Below are positions 22,897 to 29,309 of a DNA stretch of 29,309 nt, in pieces. Under the pieces are notes generated by a model that saw nothing but the letters and a program-made list of their open reading frames with translations, was not told the DNA's origin and ran no database searches. Position 1 is the first letter of the stretch. Every line of letters starts with the position of its first letter. Made by a program: the position numbers and the translations under genes. The stretch comes from a virus: the IMG/VR virus record IMGVR_UViG_3300031977_002685, positions 1-29,309 of that record; one strand, 5' to 3'.

Positions 22897-23716
22897 CTTC
22901 TTGAAACTCCCTTACAAGACTTTGAATTTTTGATATCTCTTGAATCATTTGTTGGTCTGGTTTTCTGGCCTTATATGATTCAAGCATTTCCAACACTTTG
23001 TTTGCGTTTGTTTGCATTGTTTGGTCTTGTTGGATTTCTTCTGTGTCGAATGATTTCTTAACTGCTTCTTTGAGTCTGCCAATCTCTTCTTCAAGATACA
23101 CTTTTAATTCGATTCCGTTGTTGTCGAATGAAGTGATATATCTGTTCAATAGTTCTTTTTGTTCTTGCAAAAGTTTATCACCATATTCTTCGTTGAATCT
23201 TTTTGTAAATGATTTGAAAACAAGGTTATCAATTGGCTTTAATTCGGTCTCTTTTTGGTTATCGACTGTCATTGTATCAACAATGTTTTTCTCCAACAAG
23301 ACTTTTGATTTAACAGTGATGTTTTGGCTAAAAATTTGTGAAATTGATGCTAAATTTTTATAGTTCGGAACGAAATTGGAGAATACATCATTCTCAAAGT
23401 TCTTCTTAATTTTCTTTAAAATTACATTCTGTTCTTGCAGTAGTTTATCTTTGTCAATATTTTGGTGACGCAACTTAACTTCGTTCAATACTCTTTCTGC
23501 AACTTGACCAGAAATACCGTTTGTTTCTGTGATTGCTTTATATAATTTAAGCTCTTTATAAGATTCTGTATTTCTGTTAAATGACTCTTTGATGATGGCC
23601 TTGATTTCGTGTTGTTTCTGGACATTCTTATCCAACACAGCCCTTGTTAGCTCTTGAATAAGGGCTTCATAAATAAACGCACTATTTCTTTTTTTGTTAT
23701 GTTTAAACTTTGCCAT
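22886..23716 (-). CDS. Coiled-coil protein next to the portal, unknown (candidate prohead core)
   Basis: This 276-residue, charged, almost entirely helical protein has a conserved-looking N-terminus (FKHNKKRNSAFIYEALIQEL, about 3-22). Lys/Glu/Gln-rich helices follow with heptad-like spacing (about 95-115, 180-260). There are no membrane segments or catalytic motifs. The ATG at 23716 overlaps the portal stop (TGATG) with GAGAG upstream; an in-frame GTG one codon earlier is less likely. Proteins starting in this manner often follow the portal gene in uncultured marine phages. A scaffold or core role around the portal is inferred from position only. Confidence 0.6.
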   Translation of the reverse strand: MAKFKHNKKRNSAFIYEALIQELTRAVLDKNVQKQHEIKAIIKESFNRNTESYKELKLYKAITETNGISGQVAERVLNEVKLRHQNIDKDKLLQEQNVILKKIKKNFENDVFSNFVPNYKNLASISQIFSQNITVKSKVLLEKNIVDTMTVDNQKETELKPIDNLVFKSFTKRFNEEYGDKLLQEQKELLNRYITSFDNNGIELKVYLEEEIGRLKEAVKKSFDTEEIQQDQTMQTNANKVLEMLESYKARKPDQQMIQEISKIQSLVREFQEDGN

Positions 23717-25620
23717 CACGCTTCTCTCTTTTTAGAATCCAAGTTCTCAATGATTGCTTGAATCTCAACATCATTTTGAAGAACTTCCAATTCTTCTTTT
23801 GTCATGCTCTTCTTATAATTAGTTGATAAATCTTCAACAATGCCTTTACTTAATTGCCTTAGTGGATAATAAAAGTGATCTTTTTGTCTTGATGGCATTT
23901 TGCCTGTTTCATCTGACCATTTGCTTTTGTAATGTCTTTTTCTTGCGCCAAGATCTCTTTTGTCGTGATGTGTTTTAAAAACTGAATCATTTCTCTTACC
24001 AGGTGCTGATAATAGCGTTTCTTCTTCGCCACCTTCTTCTCCAGCGGCTGCTTCATCACCTCCAAGACCAAGATCATCGCCTGCACCAGCAGCTTCATCG
24101 CCTGCTAGATCTGCTCCGCCCGTAAGATCAGCACCACCCATTAGGTCACCACCGGCAGCAGCTTCTGCATCAGCAGCGGCAGCTGTTTCGAGTGCAGCAT
24201 CGAACTTACGATCATAGAACATTTCTCTTTGATTCTTGATAACTTCTTCATCAGAAAGATCAAAGATGTTTTTGGAAACCCAATTTCTACTGAAGTATCC
24301 TTCAGTTGCAGCAGCTGCAATATCAAACTTAGTTCTCCAATGCTCAAGCTCTTGCAATTCTGCAAGTTTTGATGGAGCGTTCAAGTGAAGCTTAAACGAG
24401 ATTAAATCATTGCCAGTATAGCCCAAAGTATAAAGATGGATAACTGCAATCTTTTCAAGCTCTGAAATAATGCTTCTCTGAAGTCTTGTGATTGTTCTTG
24501 CAAAACGAATATCTTTTTGTGCAAGAGTTGTTTTGTCTTCGCCTTCGCCTTCTTGCGTGAGATATGAAGGAGGAATCTTTAATGCTGAAAATAATTTGTC
24601 ACGAAGATATTTTACATCATCGATATCGCCTGTATATGTTCCACCAGGCAATGACTCAACTCTTGTTCCGCCAGTTGAGCCACGAACAGGAATGAAATAA
24701 TCTTCATCAATTGACATTGGATTGTAACGAAGGTCAACTCGGCCTGTTGTCTCGTCAATAACTTGATTTCTTTTCATTGATGTTACAATTCTTTGCATGT
24801 GTTGTTCGACTTCTTTTTCTGGAATACCACCAACATCAATATAAAAAATTCTTCTTTCTGGAGAGCGAACAACACGATATGCCATCATTGCATCTTCGAT
24901 AAGTGAAAGTTGTCTCCAAATTCTTCTTGAAGCTTCCAAAACTGATGTTCCATAAGGAGCATACTTGTCGTTTCCAAGGATTCTAAAGTGTGCAACTTGC
25001 CAGTTTTCAAATGTCAATCCACCAGAATTCCACTGAAATTGAACATAATTTGGATTTGTTTTGTCTTCTCCTTCCATTCTTTCGATTTCAGCAGGAGGAA
25101 GGCCAACAACAGACTTAACACCAGTATTCTCATCAATATCCAAATAAAGAAAATAATCTCCATATTTGCACATTGTTCGGCACCATCCAAAAATATTAAA
25201 CTCAATATTGAGGACACTATAAAAAAGATTATTTAAAAGTTCTTTAATTTCTTCGTTTGGGCAATTGATTGTCAAAAGCTTTTGAAGAGGAGAAGAAACT
25301 GTCATCTCGTCTGCATAGATGTCGAGAGCAGATGCAATTTCTGGAGTATATTCCATCTGGTCAAAATCAACATATCTTTCAGCTCTTGCGGCATGATTGA
25401 TTGAATTGGCATAAATGTTATCAAAAGGATTGTAAGTGGTCTTTTTAAATTGCAAACCAGCAGCAGACTGGAAGTTATATTTGTCTAGCTGCCATCTCTT
25501 TAGTTGTCTTGGGTTTTGTTGTTGATATTGTGTAAGTGGACCTGATAAGATTCTTGTTAATGCCTTATAAAGTATCGAATCAGGATTTCTTGGGTTTTTG
25601 TTGTTTCTATTGTTTGCCAT
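23716..25620 (-). CDS. gp20: Portal protein (T4 gp20-like)
   Basis: This 634-residue protein forms the dodecameric vertex ring through which DNA is packaged and to which the neck binds. Signature segments are EIASALDIYADE (about 94-105), the LSLIEDAMMAYRVVRSPERR stretch (about 238-257) followed by IFYIDVGGIP, FIPVRGSTGGTRVESLPGG (about 310-328), and LRDKLFSALKIPPSYL (about 340-355). Between about 480 and 545 lies an unusual low-complexity Ala/Gly/Asp/Glu tract with GGADL-type repeats, probably a flexible surface segment. It is longer than T4 gp20 (524 aa), mostly because of that tract and the basic tail after it. It starts behind AAAGGA, a few bases after the terminase stop. Confidence 0.93.
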   Translation of the reverse strand: MANNRNNKNPRNPDSILYKALTRILSGPLTQYQQQNPRQLKRWQLDKYNFQSAAGLQFKKTTYNPFDNIYANSINHAARAERYVDFDQMEYTPEIASALDIYADEMTVSSPLQKLLTINCPNEEIKELLNNLFYSVLNIEFNIFGWCRTMCKYGDYFLYLDIDENTGVKSVVGLPPAEIERMEGEDKTNPNYVQFQWNSGGLTFENWQVAHFRILGNDKYAPYGTSVLEASRRIWRQLSLIEDAMMAYRVVRSPERRIFYIDVGGIPEKEVEQHMQRIVTSMKRNQVIDETTGRVDLRYNPMSIDEDYFIPVRGSTGGTRVESLPGGTYTGDIDDVKYLRDKLFSALKIPPSYLTQEGEGEDKTTLAQKDIRFARTITRLQRSIISELEKIAVIHLYTLGYTGNDLISFKLHLNAPSKLAELQELEHWRTKFDIAAAATEGYFSRNWVSKNIFDLSDEEVIKNQREMFYDRKFDAALETAAAADAEAAAGGDLMGGADLTGGADLAGDEAAGAGDDLGLGGDEAAAGEEGGEEETLLSAPGKRNDSVFKTHHDKRDLGARKRHYKSKWSDETGKMPSRQKDHFYYPLRQLSKGIVEDLSTNYKKSMTKEELEVLQNDVEIQAIIENLDSKKREA

Positions 25621-25622
25621 TG

Positions 25623-27212
25623 TTATCCTTTAATAATCCAGCCAAAATCATTATATATTTTTTTTGCTTCGTTCATTTTATCAAAGTTTTGTTCTTTTTT
25701 GTAGCCAATCATACCAGGAATTGTAGTATTGAACTTTGTGTTTGCCACAACCATTGAATTTAAGAACGCTCGCTTATATTTAAGATCTTTTGTGCTTTCC
25801 TCCAATACAGTATCCCTGACCCAACAAGTTATTGCCAATGACATTACAAGATCATCATTGTAACTTCTTTGAGCTTCAGGTCTTCCATTTTTCCACACAA
25901 AAGTCTTTAACTCTTGGAAAGAACGAACAGAATTGATAGTAATTAGGTTATTTCTGATGAATTCTTCCATTTTAGCCACAATAAGTGGCCGAGTTTTCTG
26001 AGAAGTTGTAAAACCAGGCACAGAATTAGAAACATTTTCTGCTTCGTATTGCTCAAGATATTCGTGAGTGCCTTTAACAGAGTAATAAATATTTGGATAT
26101 TCTGCTTCAATTAATTTTTCAAGAACTGAAAATCCAATGTTATTGTTCTCCATAACAAGCATTGCATCGCCATATTCTCTTCCGGCATCATACAATATTC
26201 TTGCAAACAGATCAGTTGTTGGTTTGCCACGATATTCTGCAACTTGATTCATTGTTGCAATATCAAAAATGTGAAAAACTGAATAATCTTTTCCATCTCC
26301 ACGAGCAGTATCGCCAACAAGAATATATTTCTTTTCTTTGTCGTATTCTTCCCAAATCCAAAAGTTTCTATCAAATCCAGTTTGATGTTTTGGTTCTGAA
26401 GAATGTTGCTCGATTCTTGTTAAGTCATCAGCGTGAACAACTGTCTCACCAGAAGCATTAAAATTACATTCATACTCTTGTGCAATCTTTCTTCTTGAAA
26501 GATTTTTTGTTGTCTCTTCAAACCAATCTTGATCTCTTTCAGGATGCAATGTCCAGTGCAACTTTGTTGGATGGAATGTGCTTTCTCCTGTATCAGCTGC
26601 AACATATGTTTTATGAAACCAATTACCAACACCATTTGGAGATGAAAGAGCAATACATCGACCACCAGCTGCCATTGTAGGTTGCAGGGCTGTCCACAAC
26701 TCGTCAAAGCCTTCAATGTGCGCTGCCTCATCGATTACAAGAAGTGAAAGTGCTTCTGAACGACCAGCATCTGCTGATGTTGATGACGCTTTGATTTCTG
26801 AGCCATTGTTAAGAACAAATGATGAACGATTGTCGATTGCAATTTGGGCCAATTGGTCAAACCAAGGAGGCAGATTCTTAATCATTGCTTTTACTTTTTT
26901 GACAAGGTTTGCTGCTGTGCTAAACTTTGTTGCAATGACCAGAATATTTTTGTCTCGATGAAATAGCATCATCCATGACACATAAGCAGCAGTAATCGTA
27001 GAGATGCCCATCTGCCTTGACTTTAGGATGATATTATTACGATAATCGTTAAATTTGTATAATAAATCTTTTTGAAAACCCCAAGTCTTAAACGCTACTT
27101 GTCCACGAGTTGGATGTGAGATTTTGCAGTAATTGTCGATAAAAAAGACTGGATCTTTTCCGCATTTAACAATTTCTTTTACGAGATCTTTTTTGGAAAG
27201 GTATTGTGACAT
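25623..27212 (-). CDS. gp17: Terminase large subunit (T4 gp17-like)
   Basis: This 529-residue packaging motor has an N-terminal ATPase and a C-terminal nuclease. Walker A is KSRQMGIST (64-72), Walker B is LLVIDEAAH (157-165, D161/E162), and LSSPNG (189-194) is the coupling motif. Nuclease acidic residues are D301 in LVGDTARGDGKDYS, E355 in MLVMENNN, and D453/D454 in YNDDLVMSLA. The N-terminus (CGKDPVFFIDNYCKISHP) is typical of gp17-like proteins without an extra domain. It shows no Shine-Dalgarno sequence, and an ACTATTTA motif lies only 8 nt before the ATG, so a promoter there would give a nearly leaderless message. No small terminase subunit is recognisable nearby. Confidence 0.95.
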   Translation of the reverse strand: MSQYLSKKDLVKEIVKCGKDPVFFIDNYCKISHPTRGQVAFKTWGFQKDLLYKFNDYRNNIILKSRQMGISTITAAYVSWMMLFHRDKNILVIATKFSTAANLVKKVKAMIKNLPPWFDQLAQIAIDNRSSFVLNNGSEIKASSTSADAGRSEALSLLVIDEAAHIEGFDELWTALQPTMAAGGRCIALSSPNGVGNWFHKTYVAADTGESTFHPTKLHWTLHPERDQDWFEETTKNLSRRKIAQEYECNFNASGETVVHADDLTRIEQHSSEPKHQTGFDRNFWIWEEYDKEKKYILVGDTARGDGKDYSVFHIFDIATMNQVAEYRGKPTTDLFARILYDAGREYGDAMLVMENNNIGFSVLEKLIEAEYPNIYYSVKGTHEYLEQYEAENVSNSVPGFTTSQKTRPLIVAKMEEFIRNNLITINSVRSFQELKTFVWKNGRPEAQRSYNDDLVMSLAITCWVRDTVLEESTKDLKYKRAFLNSMVVANTKFNTTIPGMIGYKKEQNFDKMNEAKKIYNDFGWIIKG

Positions 27213-27220
27213 ACATTAGA

Positions 27221-27228
27221 TAAATAGT
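27221..27228 (-). promoter_or_regulatory. Late promoter motif candidate (ACTATTTA) before the terminase gene
   Basis: Exact ACTATTTA on the coding strand, only 8 nt from the terminase ATG, in the 16-nt gap after the preceding stop. The spacing is shorter than the 17-19 nt seen for most other copies. Confidence 0.45.
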
Positions 27229-27822
27229 TTATTGTGCAGGAGCTGGAGCTGGGCCTTTTGCATCGGCGGCGGGTTTTGTGTTTGCAAGCGCAGACAATTG
27301 CTTAACCACTTCTGCCGACTTTGGATTTTCTGTTGCAAGATCATTAATAAATTTCATAACAGCAGCTTCCATTTCATCCACAAATCCGCCAAGAACAGGA
27401 ACATCTTTCAAGTCCGCAAGAACTTTCTTAATTTTGCCAATGTGCTTGCTCATCATGTTGGCAATCTTTCCAGCCTTGCCAAGATATATGGCCAGCTTTC
27501 CGCCTTTACCAATTGCATCGCCAACACCAGGAATCATTGAAATAGCTGATAGTGCAGCTTGCAGATACTCGCCTTTTTTCGCATACAATAAAGCATTTGT
27601 AAGATCAGCAGCTTCACCAATTCCTGGAATTGCACCTGCAACATCTAGAGCAACATGCTTTAATTTATCAAGAATGCCTTCATCAAGATTCTCAGACATC
27701 AAATTAAATTGCTCATGCAATAAATTAATTCTATTTTCTTCTTGTTGCCAAATAGATTCAAGCTTTAATGACTCTATTTCTTCGGTAATTAATTTATTGA
27801 GATATTGTTTTGTAAGTTTCAT
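27229..27822 (-). CDS. Candidate internal/ejected virion protein with targeting-like N-terminus and hydrophobic hairpin
   Basis: This is a 197-residue protein of unknown family. Residues 1-16 (MKLTKQYLNKLITEEI) form a basic amphipathic helix with an ITE site, resembling T4 capsid-targeting peptides; more LxE/IxE-type sites follow (KLE at 20-22, LHE at 35-37). Residues 62-111 form a Gly/Ala-rich hydrophobic hairpin: AGAIPGIGEAADL, then AALSAISMIPGVGDAIGKGG. This repeated IPG-x-G pattern resembles the pre-toxin segment of bacterial polymorphic toxins. A helical part and a Pro/Ala tail follow. The ATG overlaps the upstream stop (ATGA). The idea is that it is packaged in the head and enters or crosses the host membrane during DNA injection; this is inference. 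Confidence 0.6.
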   Translation of the reverse strand: MKLTKQYLNKLITEEIESLKLESIWQQEENRINLLHEQFNLMSENLDEGILDKLKHVALDVAGAIPGIGEAADLTNALLYAKKGEYLQAALSAISMIPGVGDAIGKGGKLAIYLGKAGKIANMMSKHIGKIKKVLADLKDVPVLGGFVDEMEAAVMKFINDLATENPKSAEVVKQLSALANTKPAADAKGPAPAPAQ

Positions 27823-28385
27823 TCTCTTGGCTCTTCATCTCTTTTGCCGCTCACATTTTCAGGAGCTTTTGCAGAGAAATCTTCTTTACCAAAACCAATC
27901 CAATTTTTGATTGAGTTGTTCAATCTTTCTTCAACAGTTGTTCCAAGTTCTGGATTGTCAGGAATTCCACCAATTTTGTATGTTTGACTTGCATTGCACC
28001 AAGAATGTCTTTTATTCATGCTTTGGACATGGACATTTGGCTCTTTATCGTGCTTTGTTAATGAAAGAGAAGATTTTTTAATGCGACGATATTCCTTTTT
28101 TAGGAAGCTTGCAATGTCTTCAAGTCTTTGAGCAATCTCTCCTTCAAAGTCGTTCATGTAAACTTCTTTGAGTGAGATTTGACTTTGGTAATTAATGGTC
28201 AAAATATTGCCAGAAATCTTAACATTAAAGCCATCCATAACTCTTCTGTCGAGAATTGGATTTCCTTCTTCTCTTTGAAGACCGATTTTTAGTGGTTGTC
28301 CTTTGTCGTCTAATGCACCATCATAAGCGTTTGCAGCTGCTTGTGCGATCCCATTAACGATTTCTACAATATTACTGTCTGCCAT
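27819..28385 (-). CDS. Conserved virion-region protein, unknown function
   Basis: This is a 188-residue protein. The N-terminal helix (MADSNIVEIVNGIAQAAANAYDG) is followed by a beta-rich part (MDGFNVKISGNILTINYQSQ, about 50-69), a helical, basic middle (IAQRLEDIASFLKKEYRRIKKSSLSL, about 84-109) and a segment with NKRHSWCNASQTYKIGG (about 123-139). The C-terminus is charged. It has no signal peptide, membrane segment or catalytic motif that I recognise. The ribosome site AAGAGAGAA is acceptable. It is coupled by ATGA to the candidate internal protein downstream. A head or tail-completion role is possible; I do not recognise a T4 equivalent. Confidence 0.6.
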   Translation of the reverse strand: MADSNIVEIVNGIAQAAANAYDGALDDKGQPLKIGLQREEGNPILDRRVMDGFNVKISGNILTINYQSQISLKEVYMNDFEGEIAQRLEDIASFLKKEYRRIKKSSLSLTKHDKEPNVHVQSMNKRHSWCNASQTYKIGGIPDNPELGTTVEERLNNSIKNWIGFGKEDFSAKAPENVSGKRDEEPRE

Positions 28386-28403
28386 TATTATTCTCTCTTA
28401 AAA

Positions 28404-28862
28404 TTATTCTTCTGTTGCGTCTACAGTTGTTCCGCTCATCTCATCTTGAGCAGGAGCCGCTTCTTCTTCTGGAGCTGGGCCTGCTGCCATTTGTGCCAAT
28501 TGAGCGTGTTTTTTGTTTAGAGCGTTTAATGAGTTATTGAAAACAGGAGAAAAATCTTTTACCAATTCTTTTACGAATGGATTTTTCTCTCCAACTTTTG
28601 TGAACTCTGCATTCATTTTTTGCGACAATGCGTTCAAGTTATTTAACGCCTTTGACAATGCTTTGTGGTATTTCTTCCCAAGAGCCTTCGCTTGCCCTTG
28701 AGCGCGGCCAGCTTGAAATTGCTGCCTAATTCCAGCGGTTGCAGACTTGATTCCTGCACCGATACCAGCAAATGGATTAATTTCGTTTAGCTCTTCTTCG
28801 GAAAGGTTTTCCAGCTCTTCTACGATTAATTGTTCGATTAGTTCTTTTGTGACTTTTGCCAT
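28404..28862 (-). CDS. Candidate internal head protein with targeting-like N-terminus
   Basis: This is a 152-residue protein. The N-terminus (MAKVTKELIEQLIVEELENL) is an amphipathic helix with an IVE site like those of three other genes here. It is followed by a Gly/Ala-rich stretch (INPFAGIGAGIKSATAGI, about 28-45), basic helices (about 50-115), and an acidic Pro/Ala/Glu tail. The ATG at 28862 was chosen because GGAAGAGAAGAG lies just upstream; the frame stays open 12 codons further but without a better start. It overlaps the zinc-ribbon gene by 25 nt. Helical basic composition suits a DNA-associated or core protein inside the head. This is inference. Confidence 0.6.
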   Translation of the reverse strand: MAKVTKELIEQLIVEELENLSEEELNEINPFAGIGAGIKSATAGIRQQFQAGRAQGQAKALGKKYHKALSKALNNLNALSQKMNAEFTKVGEKNPFVKELVKDFSPVFNNSLNALNKKHAQLAQMAAGPAPEEEAAPAQDEMSGTTVDATEE

Positions 28863-29194
28863 TTCTCTTCTCTTCCTTCTACATGCTGTATATAACATTT
28901 AAAACAGCATTTAAATTTTGTCATATAAAGATCGTCTTTCATACTGAACGAATATGTATTGCAAACAGGACAAGTGCGATCAGAATCTTTAATAAATAGT
29001 TTCTTGGGCATTAAAATGCCATCGACTTCAATTTTCTCTTTTTCTTTCCGCACTTTATAAGATTTCTTGATTTGCTCAAGATAATCCTTTTCTTTTTCGT
29101 CGTCCCAATTTGCTTTTGGGTTTTGGATTGCTTCGTCGCCATATTTCTCTTTTATGGCCTTTTCAACCTTTATAAGATAATCTGGATCTTTCAT
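28838..29194 (-). CDS. Zinc-ribbon protein, unknown function
   Basis: This is a 118-residue protein. A charged helical N-terminal half (about 1-55) precedes a probable zinc ribbon: C75-x2-C78, 17 residues, then C96-C97-x2-C100, followed by a YIQHVEGREEKW end. I recall similar small proteins with this ending upstream of terminase in marine phages, without known function. I chose the ATG at 29194 because it overlaps the preceding stop (ATGA) and gives a plausible N-terminus. A start 25 codons earlier would only translate the end of the upstream gene in another frame. It might bind nucleic acid or another virion protein. Confidence 0.65.
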   Translation of the reverse strand: MKDPDYLIKVEKAIKEKYGDEAIQNPKANWDDEKEKDYLEQIKKSYKVRKEKEKIEVDGILMPKKLFIKDSDRTCPVCNTYSFSMKDDLYMTKFKCCFKCYIQHVEGREEKWQKSQKN

Positions 29195-29309
29195 TTTGCT
29201 ATCTCTGTTGCCGCATAAAAAATGGCAATTGATGTTCCTGCTCCAAGCGCAAAGCCAATGATTGCCCACAAAGTTGTATTGTCACCTTTGGCCAATGATC
29301 TTAATGTTT
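29191..29309 (-). CDS. Small membrane protein, C-terminal part (cut by window edge)
   Basis: The frame entering from the right edge gives 38 residues before the stop at 29191. They read TLRSLAKGDN, then a hydrophobic helix TLWAIIGFALGAGTSIAIFY, then a short polar end (AATEIAK). One membrane segment near the C-terminus is therefore likely. The stop overlaps the start of the zinc-ribbon gene (ATGA). The N-terminus lies outside the window, so no function can be given. Confidence 0.55.
   Translation of the reverse strand, partial: TLRSLAKGDNTTLWAIIGFALGAGTSIAIFYAATEIAK

Noticed and set aside
27278-27910. 210-codon open frame on the plus strand
   Set aside because: It lies opposite two well-supported minus-strand genes with ATGA coupling; no ribosome site or recognisable domains.
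28993-29000. Exact ACTATTTA copy inside the zinc-ribbon gene
   Set aside because: It encodes part of KKLFIKD and is more than 100 nt from the next start; it could still serve the gene at 28862 but was not listed as a promoter.
1-29309. CRISPR array, insertion sequence or integrase/attachment site
   Set aside because: No regularly spaced repeats, transposase-like frames or terminal inverted repeats were seen anywhere in the window.

Overview
This window is the late (virion) half of a tailed phage genome with a contractile tail. Its head and tail genes are of the T4 (myovirus) type. Base composition is AT-rich, genes are packed end to end with 1-30 nt overlaps, and every supported gene lies on the minus strand, so the reading order runs from high to low coordinates. 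Several gene families look like those of uncultured marine T4-like phages. The host cannot be named from the sequence. Strong GGAG/GAGG ribosome binding sites suggest a host that uses Shine-Dalgarno initiation.

Layout in transcription order. (1) 29309-27229: a truncated small membrane protein, a zinc-ribbon protein, two unknown head-region proteins and a candidate internal or ejected virion protein. (2) 27212-20170, head assembly: large terminase, portal, a coiled-coil protein, two conserved unknowns (one membrane protein), a candidate internal head protein, prohead protease, a small core-type protein, and a phage copy of ribosomal protein bS21. (3) 20145-15877: three tandem paralogues of a small virion-type protein, then the scaffold (with an EF-hand loop) and the major capsid protein, closed by a strong terminator. 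(4) 15765-13098, neck: gp13-, gp14- and gp15-like proteins. (5) 13015-8455, tail: sheath, tube, and a tail assembly chaperone that appears to be extended by a ribosomal frameshift, closed by a second strong terminator. (6) 8384-1054: a small protein, the tape measure, and baseplate proteins (tube-cap-like, LysM-like, large hub-like, and one of unknown role). (7) 1020-1: the N-terminal part of a family A DNA polymerase running off the left edge, with its own sigma70-like promoter candidate. This marks the start of the replication region.

Regulation. An octamer reading ACTATTTA (variants AGTATTTA and TCTATTTA) on the coding strand occurs in nearly every larger intergenic gap, most often 17-19 nt before a start codon and twice directly after a terminator. 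It is the best candidate for this phage's late promoter and differs from the T4 late box TATAAATA. Terminators at about 21.9, 15.8 and 8.4 kb divide the region into transcription units.

The points most worth follow-up are bS21 embedded in the capsid operon, the ACTATTTA motif, a shared N-terminal signal on four head-region proteins that resembles T4 capsid-targeting peptides, the frameshift in the tail chaperone, a virion-region protein with a toxin-like hydrophobic hairpin, and a family A polymerase beside a T4-type late module.
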